Origin: Clusia tigrina
Taxonomy: Eukaryota > Arthropoda > Insecta > Diptera > Clusiidae
NCBI GenBank assembly: GCA_920105625.2
Contig: OV050031.1
Coordinates: 223,310,194-223,374,193 of the forward strand
Direction: 5' to 3'
Length of the DNA stretch: 64,000 nucleotides
In this document: positions 23,861-37,148 of the stretch, one piece after another
How positions within the stretch are numbered: position 1 is the stretch's first letter
How the letters are laid out: every line of letters begins with the position of its first letter
Notes under the pieces: generated by a model
What the model was told of the DNA's origin: nothing
Database searches by the model: none
The model's input: only the letters and a program-made list of their open reading frames with translations
Made by a program: the position numbers and the translations under genes

Positions 23861-24640
23861 AGGGGATAGTTTACTCCTGTAGGTTTTTCAAATATTTTTG
23901 CAGGTCTTCATGTAAGGCTTCACTGAGGCGTCTTTTGGATAAAGAGTAGTTCTGTTTGGTCATAGGCGATCTGTGTTTTTGCCATTCTCGTCTTAAGCGC
24001 CTTTTTTCCTTGACGATATATGCAATACTGAATTATTTTAGCATCTTTTGCTATTAACTCCATTGGTGAGAAACAGGCAACCGCATCGTTGCATCACTGA
24101 TGACTGCAAATACGATATGTATTTGGATGACTCGTCATAGTAATGCTGACGTAGGAGAAAAAGCGACAATAATACCGGTGGCATTTATTAATAGAAGGAA
24201 TGAAGGCGCATATCTAAACTGTTAAGAATATATAATACGTTTGTATAGTTTATTCATGATTCATGGTAAGCATATGTAATATGTTTCTATAGTTTATTCA
24301 TGATTAGTCATGCATACTGAATACCCAAAAGATGTGTACACAAGGTCGAGATTTAAATCCTAAATAACTCATCACTAAACCATGAATAGACTTTAGACTC
24401 GAATTATTTGAAATGCTGATGTGGTTGGCTAATAATTTTCTATCAAACGGCAACGATACTGTGAGTCAGTCATCTCCATTTCACCCACAAAGTGGAAAAG
24501 ATAATGAAAGAATTTGACTTGAAACTACTTCCTGTCTTTACACAAGGAACATCTGGGTAGAAAAGGAATTGTAGACTTAAACTGGGATGGGAGTTGGTAT
24601 GTGAACTGATTAGGAACATAGATGAAGTTACTATTGCAGT
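23861..24640. other. No gene seen
   Basis: AT-rich sequence. A partial duplication around TAGTTTATTCATGATT lies near 24245-24305. No domain was found in any frame. Confidence 0.5.
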
Positions 24641-24663
24641 GACAAATAACTTATGTTCAAATC

Positions 24664-25080
24664 GTGATGACTGTGAAGTTTCAAGGGCCTAGGTTAGACA
24701 TGAAGCGAACGAAGGTTATTTTAGGGCTCAACAGACCTGCGATAAGGGCGCTTACGGGGGTCATTACCGAGCATTGTGCTATCGCACCAATGCTTCAACA
24801 TTGGCGTATTCCGTCGAGTAGGCTATGCAGGAGTTGCCATGATGAAGAAGAGATAGAGTCGACTCATCACTTTGTATGTCAATGTCCAAGACCACAGTTG
24901 AAACGACTTCAATGTTTGGGGTCGCGCTAATTCACAAGGTTGACAGAGATAACGAAGGTGGATTTATCGGATCTTCTCACTTTCAACTGGAAAACCAAAT
25001 GGTTTAATAGGGATGGTACTTCCGGTGTTTACGGAAATCAGAGGGTATGGACGAGTATGCCTCCTCTTGGCATTTTTTGA
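24664..25080 (+). pseudogene. Non-LTR retrotransposon ORF2 C-terminal tail
   Basis: The frame reads LNRPAIRALTGVITEHCAIA, then LCRSCHDEEEIESTHHFVCQCP, the Cys/His tail of R1/jockey-type ORF2. It is broken by TAA at 24928-24930. The same frame continues with TRLTEITKVDLSDLLTF to TGA at 25078. The upstream RT and RNase H are absent, so this is a 5'-truncated relic. Confidence 0.8.
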
Positions 25081-27600
25081 AGGCAGTCACAATGGAGATA
25101 GATGTTTCCGAGTGGAAGTGCGGATACTTTGTATCCGCACACGACTTGGATGACATGATCAAGCGCACGAAATGCTATGGTATTAATGTAAAATTGGGTA
25201 CTAAACCAATAGGGTATAGTAGATGGGACAGTTGTGATCACGTGGATCACTAATTTTCGAAGGAAGAATGTCATAAAATATCTGTTAATTCGCAGTGTCG
25301 ACCATTGGGTGACCTTCTACCACAAATTATTATTCAGTCAGTCAGTTATTACACTGTCCTTTTCCTTCATAAGGCACTAAACTCGGTGCCTCTAATACAT
25401 TTAACTCCACCTCTAATACATTTAACTCCAAAAAGTGACCTGATATAATGGTGTCAAATGCGATATTTGCTGATTAAAGAGAGCCATTTTGATCCTTACT
25501 CGATTCAGCATATTTGGACATGAAGTGAAGCTGAATGACGGTATAATTTCCAGGTATATTAGTGAAAATAATCCACCCATTTTTCCCTATGACGCATTTA
25601 TGTTGACATTTACATAAAGTTACTCGCATCCACTGCGTCTGAGTGGCCTGCCAACAAAAATTAGCGTAATCCATTTGCATTCTAAATCAGTTCCCACCTT
25701 CCCCACGCAAACCAGTGATATTAAACATTCCGAAACGCTTCCAGTGTAACCTTTACCCACGTCAGATGAGTTGCTAAAAATGACTGCTGTCGGTAAATAT
25801 GAAATTGATGTGTCTATCCTTGGTTGATGCGTTTCACCATTCCACGAAAAACACTCCAACTTGCAAATGTTACCGCACTCACGCATTTCGAAATCGTTAT
25901 CCTGCGATGACCGCCGCTACAAAACTCGTTGACCCGAATCCATTATTCATTATTCAGCGCGCTGGGCGCGGTATTCACTCAAAGCAACCGCAATCAGCAC
26001 ATTTCGACGGTCGTTCGCTGTCAATTGATGTTTACTCTATGGAAATTTCATGTTTATTAATTCCACTCTTGAGCATTTAATTTGACGCTTTCCACTTCGC
26101 TCTCTTTCTAATTTAACTTTTTTAATTTAAAATTAAATGCCTAATTTTTCATTTAGCAACTTTTTTCGACGCCCCAATAAATTTGCATGTTTTCAATTTG
26201 AAATTGCGTGCCTTCGGCGCCAAACAGTACAAATATTGAACGCAGAGCTGCGTAAGCGTGGAAATTCACGAAAAGCAAATAAATTTGGAGGCAACAAAAA
26301 AATGGGGCTTAATTAATTTTCATGCTGAGCTAATCAAAAGCAAAGGCAAACCTGTTGACAGTTGATACCGCAGATAAAAATAAATAAAACAACACGAACA
26401 CACACACACACACACACACACAACACAGTCAACACACACCGACAGTGACAACGGCACCGCGCTTCCCTCCACAAATGGATGACCATAAATTAACACATTT
26501 ACAGAATTTCATATCCTGCCGACAGGAGCGGTGCGTTCGCTGCTATGCTCTGATTTACTTCTGAAATTTATGGCTGTCATTTAATTAGGCTGTACTAAGC
26601 GAATAGTCAAAAATTACTGTAACAAGACAACAACCACAGCAGCACACAACAACAACTTCAACAACAACAACAACAACTTGAACAACAACAACAACCACAA
26701 CAACAGTAGCAATAGCAACAGCTACAGCAGCAACGAATTTGTCACTTATTTGTAACAGGCAGAACTACAGCAACAACAACACCAACAACACCAACAACAG
26801 AGACGTGGCAATATATACGAACATGCAACAATAAAATGTCAACACGCACTCGCACTGCCACACGTTTCCACTCGTTTTCATACTCATACGTTTAATAATG
26901 AAATGTAAATGTAACCGCCGGCAATTCAGTGCGTGAGTGTGTGCACGTGATTCGCTTCCCTGCAGGGAAAGGGACTGGAATTGAACTGCAAGTAAGAGCA
27001 GGAACACACTAAGGGGATCTTTGCGATAATGGTAAAAAATTCACACAGATTTAAGTGCAACAAGGCTCACTTTCACTCTCAAAAGATGTAATATCTCTAA
27101 ATAGAGGAAATATAGTTGCCGTCATAAGTATCCTTTGAAGCCCAAATTCAATTTGGTCAACATTATTTCTAGTTACTAGTTTTAAGCTTAGATGCTTACT
27201 ATTTAAGCAGATTCAATAAAATGTTAGCTCTTGTTATAAAAAAAGTATCCTAACGGGACACTGGATCTTGGGGATTCATGGTAGGAGGAGGGTCATCTCG
27301 CCTCAAATTACTATTGCACGAGTTGCTTGAATGATTAGTAGCAAGAGTCCATTGAACACCTGATATGTACGTGTCCAACACTGTCCAGATACACTTTCCT
27401 GGGTGACTACTTTCTGGACTCCCTGGAGAAAAAGCTCCAAATGGCTGGACTTTTGAAGGGCAGCGGGTATTGTGTCTCCTGCGGTATTACAAAGGATCAA
27501 TCATGGTCTAAGTGTGCCTTTGTTTCGGCCTCTCAACCTACCTACCTACTCTCACTCTTTGTGTATGCTGAGGTAAAAACGAAGGCTCAATGTTTATTCT
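25081..27600. other. Non-coding block with CA and CAA repeats
   Basis: Unique DNA. Has (CA)n at about 26397-26422, dense CAA/CAG at 26630-26810 and many ATTTAATT words at 26060-26350. No coding feature is supported. Confidence 0.5.
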
Positions 27601-27741
27601 TTCAGTCATCAATCGAATAACTTGCAGACAGTCATCAATCAAATCACTTGCAGTCAATCATCAATCAAATACATATTTTTCTCGTCTCTTTGATCGGGGC
27701 TTTTATAATTACTTCAGTCAGCCTCTGTGGTCTGGTGGCCA

Positions 27742-28135
27742 CCTTTTACTAGTCTGTCATTTCGGGCTTCGCGGGTTTGAATCAAGCGCAGGACTTGGTC
27801 TCGAAATGATTATTTCTAAACTGCTTTTTCTCTTTGTGTTGAAGGCCTTGGTTTCTGGAATCTTCGACACACTTCCACACCTTTTACTAGTCTCTCATTC
27901 CGAGCTTCGCGGGTTTGAATCAAGCCCAGGACTTGGTCTCGAAATGATTATTTCTCAAATCTTTCCCCTTTGTGTTGAAGGCCTTAGTTTCTGGAATCTT
28001 CGACACACTTCCACACCTTTTACTAGTCTCTCATTCCGAGCTTCGCGGGTTTGAATCAAGCCCAGGACTTGGTCTCGAAATGATTATTTCTCAAATCTTT
28101 TCCCCTTTGTGTTGAAGGCCTTAGTTTCTGGGGTA
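27742..28135. repeat. ~137-bp tandem repeat, about three copies
   Basis: CCTTTTACTAGTCT starts copies at 27742, 27880 and 28016. Each carries GCTTCGCGGGTTTGAATCAA, GGACTTGGTCTCGAAATGAT and TTGTGTTGAAGGCCTT. A 154-codon open frame crosses it but changes reading frame between units, which argues against coding. Confidence 0.95.
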
Positions 28136-29998
28136 TTCAACACTCTTAAACAATTAATAATGAATAGTGATGTAGATCAAATAAAAAATCCGTGAAATAA
28201 ATAAATAAATGAAATAAATAATTAAAAGAAATATTCCATTAAAATATTCTAATGAAAATTAGTTAATAGTTCGTGTCACTGGATTGTGTCTGGTTTGTGT
28301 TTAATACAAAATTCACCAAAGAAATTTTCACTTTTACTTCTAAATTACTCTTTCTTCTTCTGCTGCTACTTCCATTTCACAACTGAACTCACTGCTGGAT
28401 TTTATCGCCTTTTTATAACAGAATTCCGCTTTGTTACTGGAATGGTCCTGCAGATCTGGCATTAAGTGGTATTGAGCGCATAGTCCCACTAACCATCATC
28501 ACCAGTTACTACTGAAAGTAACTTTATGTCCTTTATATCCATGTTGGTATTTCGAGATCAATGCAACACACTGAATTGTTCAATTAAGTTCATTCCTATG
28601 AAACAAATATCATCATAGGTGACTCATTTTATATGTTTGAGGACCTACCTACCTACCTAATAGTAATGATATACAGTATTAACAAGAAGGAGACATCATT
28701 ATAAGTGCATATCTTATGTTCCAGGTGTGATTGGTATTATGACGTTATACTCACACTTATCACCGCAGCGGAAAGCTCACATCTTAGCTACTTCGCTGAT
28801 GGACTGGTGACATTTCATTCAATTACTACACCACTAACTATATACGAGTATATATAATTGGATATGCATTAGTTTATTTCATCCTCTTCCCTGCAGGGTC
28901 ACAATATGCACGTGTATATTAGTTTATGAGTGTGAGCTTCTAGTTTATTACTTAAGGCCAGTTATTAAAAGTTCGTCATAACATATTTGACATATCCTTA
29001 ACAGCATCACAAACAGCACCAACGGCAGCAGCAGTAAAAAGCGTCCTCTGTATATCCACTTTCACACACACACACACACACCTATACCCAGACACCCTAT
29101 ACTAGTCGTAACTAGTAAATATCGTAAAAGTATTTTATGCCAAAAGGATATTTTATAGTGGCAAGCATGAGCAACAGCAACAGCATCAACTGCAAACACA
29201 GCAACAACAACCAGCACAGCAGTTGAAAGTATCGCATGACAACGCATTGGTTCTTATCGCCAACCATCGCAACGCATTCCCGTAGCATTGCTCGGCATCG
29301 CAAATTACTCGAGATTTACACAACATCACGCGCATCCTCTGCCACACCTCGCTTCCTGAATCGAGCAGTAAAGTGTCTTTTGTGCGAGCGAACGAACGTC
29401 CTTGCGCAGCTCGAATTTCATGACGCACGCAACAACTTCAGGCGAGTGGAAGTTGAAGTTGAAGTTGAAATTGAAGCGGCAACCTATTTTTTTCCTTCTT
29501 GTCACATAGTGAGTGCGTGTTGTTGTTGTTGTTGTTGTTGGTGGTGTTGTTGTTGTTGGTGGTGGTGGTGTTGTTATTGTTGTTGGTGGCGTTGTTATTG
29601 TTGCTATGCCTGTTATAGCCAATTTCCACATAAAGTTTGCAACACGTTCTACCCACAAATGCGCACATATCCAACAGCAGCACCACCAACAGCAGCAGCC
29701 CAACTTATATTTACTATATGCATAGGCAAGGAGCAATTTCAGTTCCCATTGAGACAACCACAGTGATTGGCTTATGCGAATCGCAGCCGTATTGAACGAC
29801 ACGAAAGCCATGTGTGCTGGCTGCAATGGCATTTAGTAAACCGATGTTTGTTCGTTCCCCAAACCCTGCCCCACACGCAGCCACAGTAGTGAGCGAAAAC
29901 AAATGTAGCGGTAAACCGAAGCTCATATCGAAAAGGTGGCAAATTGAACGCTTCTATTAATCGAGCTTATATTGTGGGGTATGATGAAATCGTTGTGA
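28136..29998. other. Non-coding block with CAA/TTG repeats
   Basis: AT-rich DNA, then (CA)n at 29064-29080, CAACAG-rich DNA at 29000-29220 and a TTG/GTG-rich tract at 29518-29605. Long open frames on both strands at 29236-29832 come from the low-complexity tract. Confidence 0.5.
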
Positions 29999-30865
29999 TA
30001 ATTAGAACTTGAATTATCTCATTAATGAGAACTCTATTTTTCTATATCAGATTTCTAACAATACTCTGTCTTGACATGTAGAAGATTTTAATGGATCTCG
30101 ATATTATCCTAACATTGACTTTGTCTCTACATACAGGATAATTTGATATATCTCGATATTAGCTTCCTCAGAAAACTGTATATTTGTATGCGGGGAGATG
30201 TCAAAAATATGCTCCTAATAAGACTCTATCCAGTTATGTCCGAGATATCATTCGATGTGGATATTGTTCACGATGTTAGTATTCTAAAAGGATATTATCT
30301 ATATAAGCGGGTATAATCAACCAATTCTTATAACAAGAGAAACTTCGACAGCTTTCCTATCGGAATGTTCGGAATTCAATCTATATCGTTATGGGTAACG
30401 ATAAATCGTATTTATATTTCCGTCCATTCCACAACAGAAAAACTATCCTTTTTGAATTGAAAGGATGTCGATATCATGAATGATAGATTTTTACTAAAAC
30501 CCATGTTTAACACTATTCTTATAAGTAATTGTTGAGTGTAGATTCTTCCTTTCGTTATCGTTAACGATATGTCGTATTTGTAATTCCGAGTATTCTACAA
30601 TAGACAAACTATCATTGTTGAATTCATGCCATTGACGTTAGATCGTTACAGCAAACTATGCGGAAAACTATTGTTATAAGAAATTGTTGAGTATATATTC
30701 TTCCTTCTCGATATTGGTACGAAACTAATATCGAGAACGACATCGAAATCGATTGAAATCTCCCATATATATAGATAGTCTTATTGGGAAACTAGTATCG
30801 AGAACAAACAATGTCGAGATTGTTATAGTTTATACACCGCTTCAAGTTGCTTCAGTTGCTATTAA
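29999..30865. repeat. Degenerate repeats rich in TCGATAT, about 170 bp apart
   Basis: Loose copies of AACAGAAAAACTATC or AGACAAACTATCATTG, TTATAAGTAATTGTTGAGT and ATTCTTCCTT recur at 30380-30730, with scattered TCGATATT words over the whole stretch. Boundaries are vague. Confidence 0.6.
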
Positions 30866-33300
30866 GAACAGTTTTCCTTGGTGAGATGGCATAGCAAAAC
30901 ACCAACAGTTACCATAAGCCTGAAGCAGAGTAATACCACCCACTCCTACCTTGTTCCTTTAGAGCACTCTTAAATGTAATGATATTTTTTATCTGCTTTG
31001 GACTTCCTCGCCTTTCCTCTTAGTATTTAAATGTGTTTAATTATAATGATCCCCGTACATCTCCTCTTTGTATTGACATCGCTGTTGCTCCTTATATGCT
31101 TATTGTATAGAACGAACTCTCAGTTAAGCATGTTGCCACCAGCAACTTGAAGTCCTTCATTATACCTTGCCACAGTTGGCAGCTGTTAAGTCATTTATCT
31201 GAGTTTATTTTTATAAGTTCAATGATTTAGCCTACTTCTGCATAATGTTCTTCCACAGTTGAAGTAGCTCCAGTTTACGCTGTACAATCGCAACATAAAA
31301 GCTGCTATTCCGTAGGCCTTTTACTCAATATTTAACGATATCCTTTTATCCTCTTTAGGTGTAGCGAGTGTAATTTTGCCCAGCACACCCACCTGTTTAT
31401 TCCTTTCACTCGGTTTCTGCGCCACTGTACTTGTGTGAGTGCTCTCGCCGCCACTTCTGGTATAATCGTGTTGACGTGAATTCCAGAAGAAGCTGTGCTA
31501 TTTATGCTCAAGATACGTCGAGTATTTATTACTTGCACAACTTGACATAATTCCAATCTATCCGCCTGTCAGTGCATTCAACGTCCACAACGAGTTTCCG
31601 TCTGGTTGTCGGTCGGTCGGTTGGTCGGTGGGTGACTCTGTTTGTCGGGCTGCTGGCACGCCTGCCTGTTCCTCTGTGAGTCTGTTAGTGTCCCTTGTCA
31701 TACTGGTACTCGTAGTTGTGCGAATTGTGCTTTCATTACGTTCACATTCAAGCGTTCAATTGCCGTCATCAAAAAAGTTTGACTTAACAACTTCATCAAC
31801 GGCGCAGAGACTTTTTTCTTCTTTCTTCGCCTAGCTGTCTTCGGTATTTTTCTTTCATTTATTTTTTGATGTTGGCGTTGTTTTTGTTGTTGTACTTCCT
31901 ACTCTGTACTTTCTACTCTGTTGGTATCATATTCACCCTCGCCCGCTGGTGTCGTGGGAGTTATATCGCCTCTTCACATAATAAGATTTCTCATAGAATT
32001 AAATATAATCAGAAAAATACGAACGAAAATGCGTTAATGGCTTTGAGAGCGATATTATGATTATTATGTAATTAGATTAAGAGCAATTCCAACTTTTTTC
32101 TTCCTCTTCCAGCTTCTTCTGTTCGCATTCGTTTTTTCCTACTCTTGGAATTTGCTTCGACAAAGTCGTCTTTGCCGTCTCCAATGTCGTCTTTGGAGTT
32201 GTTTGCCTGACGTGTTTACAAATGACCCTACAGACGGTTAGCAGAGATTTTCAGTTAGTTCGTTTATGAATTTAATATAATATCGGAATAGATTTGGAAG
32301 GAAGTATGCAAGTGTAAAGTGTCCGTGTTCAGTTCAGAAAACAGGACTTAAAGTAATGGACTCTTTGCATAAATAACTCGTTTAGGGTTCATATAAATTA
32401 TCACTAAGAATGAACCAGTCCACCGGAATCAGAGGAAAAGGAGGAAAAGGAGAAGAGGAAAAGGAATCAGACAATACTTTTTATAAAGATATATGAGTAA
32501 ATTTCTTCCATATTTGACCTAAACAGGGTTCTTCCACAGCTTTTCTCTAATACTATACTAAGTAGTGACTTAGCTTAGAGGATTTCTGTGAAGAACTTAG
32601 AGGACTTCCGCGTAGAATCGGGTGAGAGATGACTTTCCTTGCTAAAAATTCTCCTTTATATGGTAAAGAGGCAATTTCTTCTGTGTACATTGATCTATGA
32701 ATTATCATCTTAAGGAGACATGATCTTCTGTGTATTGATCTATTAAGAAAAATCTTTTAATTGGCACTATTGAGTTTGTTCATATCATTCACATGTTGTA
32801 TAGATTTTTCCCCATTATGAACATAAAGTTCTTCATTATGAATATACGAGCACCATAAAACGTAAATATCTAGTTGAGCCACCAATCTCGGCCAGTTTTT
32901 CAAAATTTTGGCAACAATGGGATATAAATATGAACCAAATATTGAGATACATTTAATATATCCTTCAATCTTAAATTTGATAATTGTCGTTGCTTTTCTC
33001 TGAATCCCCTGACAACATTGCATCAAATATGATTATTCATTCCTCACACCCTCATGAGGAAAGGAACGAGGATTGCAACGAAATTGTGTTTCTGGACATT
33101 TCACATAAGTTTCATCCGTCAAGTATTCATATCTTGACTTCTTCCGTAATTAAAATTGTACTCTAGTGTCATGTATGCAGTAACAGAGTTGCATATTGAA
33201 TTTACTATCGGAAATCTACACTAATCTAGGCTAGTTTTGGCCCACTATATTGCTAGGGTTCAAAAATCAGGATAAGATAGTAACTAAACTATAGTTTGTA
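30866..33300. other. Non-coding block, no gene supported
   Basis: Unique DNA with GGTCGGTCGGTTGGTCGG-type repeats near 31610-31632 and a GGAAAAGGAGAAGAGGAAAA purine tract near 32440. Nothing else was recognised. Confidence 0.5.
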
Positions 33301-33302
33301 GG

Positions 33303-33929
33303 GACAGTCAGGCTGCACTGAAGGCCCAAGAAAGCGCGTTAACCACTTCAAAAATTGCTCAAGGATGTAAGTCAAGACTTAACTCCATCGCAAGGTGGAA
33401 TTTGCTGGAACTTATTTGGGTTCCGGGACACTGTGGTGTTCAGAGGAACGAATTAACTGATGAATAGGCAAACTTTGGATCTGTGGGCACTCCAATGGAA
33501 CCAGAGCCATTTATCGGTATAAGTTTAGCAAGGGATCAGGAGCCATGTGAATAATATTCACAAGGACCGATGGTGTAGTTTAGTTGCCTGCAAAATAACC
33601 AAGTGCTTTCTAGAAAGCCCAAAAAGGAGAGTTGCAAATTTCCTTCTGACATTACGAAGGAAAGATCTCGATCATTCGTTGGGGTAATCACAGTGCGCAG
33701 TACATGGGGTTATCATATGGCGACCATAGGCATAATCGAGAATCCGAACTGCATCACCTCTCTGGAGGAAGAACAGGACGGCACAGAGCATTTTCTCTGC
33801 GCTTGTCCTGCCTTCGCCAGAATGAGGAGGCGCATATTAGGATCAGATGTTTTGGGAATGGATAATGTACATTCTTTATCCCTGGACAGATTTCTGAGGC
33901 TCTTAAGAGAGTCAAAGAAGTTTGAATAG
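33303..33929 (+). pseudogene. Non-LTR retrotransposon ORF2 fragment (RNase H and tail)
   Basis: From 33303 the frame reads DSQAALKAQE (RNase H third acidic residue), later LLELIWVPGHCGVQRNELTD, then a TAG. After a frameshift the frame at 33603-33929 reads a Cys-poor version of the tail: CITSLEEEQDGTEHFLCACP, then ARMRRRILGSDVLGMDN. It ends with TAG. The match in order and wording to the minus-strand copy at 7287-7872 shows one family in two orientations. It is 5'-truncated and inactive. Confidence 0.87.
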
Positions 33930-34049
33930 GTATAGCTTCCTTTCCAAAATCCTCTATATCCTCCCTTCCCTAAATATTTTCCCAGGCTTAGTACAATGGG
34001 CATCAATGCCTGAGTGCTTGGAGGCCTCCTTCTTCGGCAGTTCTCCGGC

Positions 34050-35205
34050 CTACCCCACTTCTATCTATCTATCTATTTATCTCTCTATCTTATTAAACTA
34101 TGGACATAAATTATATCCATTACTGAAATGGTTGGACTTCTGGACGTTATCTCCCTTTTTCTATCAATGCCTTTCTTTTTCCGTCTCTATCTCTGCATCT
34201 CTATATCTTTATCTTTTCCTAGTTAATATTAATGTTGGATATATATATACTCTTATATATATATATATATAAAATTATCATATACATTTTGGAGTTTTGA
34301 ACTCTCCTCTCTCCTCTCTCTTTCTATCTCAGTCTATACATCTCTCTATCTTTATATTTACAATCAATGTTTGATATATATATCATGTTGGGTATATATA
34401 TATATCATTGTTGGTTTTCTGAAGTCAATCTGACGTTCTATCCATTAATCTCTTTTTCTATCTCCATATCTGCATCTCTCTATCATTATTTGCCTTTCCC
34501 TATATAATATCAATGTTTGACTTCTCTCTCTCTCTCTCCTTCTATCCATCTCTCTCTTTCTATCTCTATCTATGCATCTCTCTATCCTAGTTTTCCCTAT
34601 CTATATCATATCATATCAATGTTGAACTTCTGAACTCTCTCTATCTCTCTCCTTCTATCCAACCCTCTCTCTTTCTATCTCTATATCTGCATCTCTCCAT
34701 CCTTATCTTTCTCTATCTATATCATATCAATGTTGGACTTCTGAAAACTCTCTCTCTCTCTCTTTCCTTCTATCCATCCCTCTCTCTTTTTACCTCTATC
34801 TCTGCATCTCGCTATCCTTATCATTCTCTATTTATATCATATCATATCAATGTTGGACTTCTGAAACTCTCTCTCTATCCTTCTATCCATCCCTCTCTTT
34901 TTTTGTGTCTATGTCTGCATCTCTCTATCATTATCTACCTTTCCCTATCTATATCATATCATATCAATGTTGGACTTCTGAACACTCTCTCTCTCTCTCC
35001 TTTCGATCCATCCCACTCTCTTTCTATCTGCATCTCTCTATCTTTAGCTTTCCATATTTATGTCATCATCACTTCAGTGGTGGACTTCTGAACTCTCTCT
35101 TTCTATCTCTATCTCTACATCTCCCTCTATCTTTATCTTTTCATATCTATATCACGCTATCTCTCTCACTCTCTCTCTCTCTCCCTCTCTCTTTGTCATT
35201 CTTTC
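34050..35205. repeat. Pyrimidine-rich tandem array, units about 107-121 bp
   Basis: ATCAATGTTGGACTTCTGAA recurs at roughly 34509, 34615, 34728, 34849, 34964 and (as TCAGTGGTGGAC) 35072, with more diverged copies from about 34230. Between them lie runs of CTCTCTCT, TCTATCCATCCCTC and CTGCATCTCTCTATC. The + strand is almost free of purine runs across more than 1 kb. Confidence 0.93.
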
Positions 35206-37148
35206 ACTGCCAATTATTTTCTTAAACATGGAGCTAGTGTACAACCGATTTCATTTAGAACAAATATATCCAACTCCGTTCGACCATCTTCATCCACCTT
35301 ATAAAGTATTCCTCTAAGTAAGTTCCTGAACAATTCAATTCCCAGAGACTTAACTCAGTGTTTCATTAACCTGCAACCAGTTGCATTGGAAAATCTGGGC
35401 CTGGCAGATATGCGCCACTCATAAATGCACCAAGCTGTCGTTGCAGGCCGACACAATTTCTACACTCTACATTCTACTCGCACTTCTATTGTTCTGCGGG
35501 CGGCATAATTTCGTAATTCCACTCGAATTTTTGCGACTGGGCTGCCGTGGCAGGCACAGCCAAATAGTGGAGTGGGGGCGGCGGTCCTCCACGCTCTGTG
35601 TTTGGCACGCTTAATTGGTACTCTTTATTACTTCACAGTGTTTTAAGCGCATAATGTTCGCTTTTTTGTTCTAATTTTCTTCCTGTTTCTTTTTTTTGTG
35701 TTTTTTTCCCTGTTTTGTTGTTTTTGCTGTGCTGTTTTTGCACGAGGGGAAATCTTTTTTTAATTAAATGCTTTGTTTGGCAATTTAGAGGCTGGCTGAC
35801 TCCCGCGCAATTTCCATTTGGGGCGCGTATTAGCGTAGTTTGAGGTTCCTTAGCAGCGCATAATGAATTTAAATTGCTTTTGCTACCTTTCCATGAGCGG
35901 CGAAATTACTTAATTACAACGATTATTAGAAACAAAATTACTGAAATTCATTCCCGTCCACTCGAGACTCTGTACAGCTCAGTTCAGTTCAGTTGTGCTC
36001 TGCTTTAGCTGTGCTCAGCTCCGTTCAGCACTGCTCAGCACTGCTCTGCTCAGCTCCGTTCAGCTCTGCTCCGCTTCGTTCTGCTCGGCATATCTCTGCG
36101 GGATTGTTGCTTAGCCGAGCCTAAGCAGCAAAAAGTGTGCTGAAGTGGCTCAGCACAATTACAACACTCGCAGCGAAACAACGTATTAACGCTTTGAAAT
36201 TTGACTTCATTCAAAGGATGCTTGCTTTCCTGTCCTGTGCGGGTGAAGTGGTTTTTGCTCTGCTCATTTCAGCTGCTGCCGATGTTGGTATTGTGGGTGC
36301 TGCTGCTGCTGCTCCTGCTTCTGTTATTTAATTAAATATTTTCACACCTACTTTATTTAATCTTCCACGCATTCTCGCATTTATTGTGCTTACCCTAATG
36401 CTGACTCCTAACCAACAAACACGCTCACAAGAAAAGTGTCCTTAGCAACTGGCTGCGCTGTGCCCTGCTGCACAGAGTTGTGTTGTGCGGCGCAGTGCAG
36501 CGCGCTAGATGCGAAATAATTGAAAATCATTGTACTTTTTGCCTTTCGGGGCGCCACTTGCCACTTGTGATCTGTCCTCCTTTGCTACCAGCCCCTGCCA
36601 CCCACTTTGAACTTCCTACTTTGCAGCTTTGTTTTCCGGGGTTCATTTTCGTCTTCCTGCTCACAAAAAGTGCCCAAAAGAATTTTTTTGTCATCCTTTA
36701 AAGTTTCACACAACTGTGAAGGCTGCTAAAAATAGTCGCAGCAGCATCGCGGTTATAAATTCATTTAGCATTGTTCCGTTGCCGCTCCTCTTGTTGCTGT
36801 TGTTGCAGTTGTTGCAGACACAGCAGCAAATGTTGCAAGCGTGACAAAATGCAGCAAAAGTCAGTTAGTAATGAATGAGAAGAACTGCAATTGCTGTGAA
36901 AATTCGCCAACCAAGACCGCAAAAAGTTCAATGAGATCTTAATGAAGCAGGCGGGAAACGAAGCGGCGGGTGTGGGGTGGCACAAGCGGACAGGAAGCAA
37001 ATGATTGTTAATGTGCTGTAATTTGTCTCCGCTTTTTGTTCTTATAATCCGGCAGTTTATTGTAATACAGCAGCGTTTTGCGAATAAATTAAGACAATTA
37101 ATAAATGTAACAAATTCTACTAATATTTATGCATCTTTCTCTTTGCAG
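35206..37148. other. Unique non-coding DNA before the first visible collagen exon
   Basis: Contains a degenerate GCTCAGCTCCGTTCAG repeat at about 35975-36090, T-rich runs at 35660-35760, GCTGCTGCT near 36300 and TTGTTGCTGTTGTTGCAG near 36793. It ends in the pyrimidine tract of the 37148 acceptor. I found no exon ending in phase 1 here that could carry the transmembrane helix. Confidence 0.5.

Noticed and set aside
27590..28054. 154-codon + strand open frame
   Set aside because: It lies on the ~137-bp tandem array. Successive units are read in different frames, the peptide has no domain, and the frame ends at an arbitrary point.
27770..28070. GGGTTTGAATC words resembling a tRNA B-box in each ~137-bp unit
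   Set aside because: No A-box at proper spacing and no T-stem complementarity, so neither a tRNA nor a convincing tRNA-derived SINE.
29236..29832. Long overlapping open frames on both strands (176 and 168 codons)
   Set aside because: They are driven by the TTG/GTG low-complexity tract and encode Cys/Trp or Thr/Asn runs with no domain.
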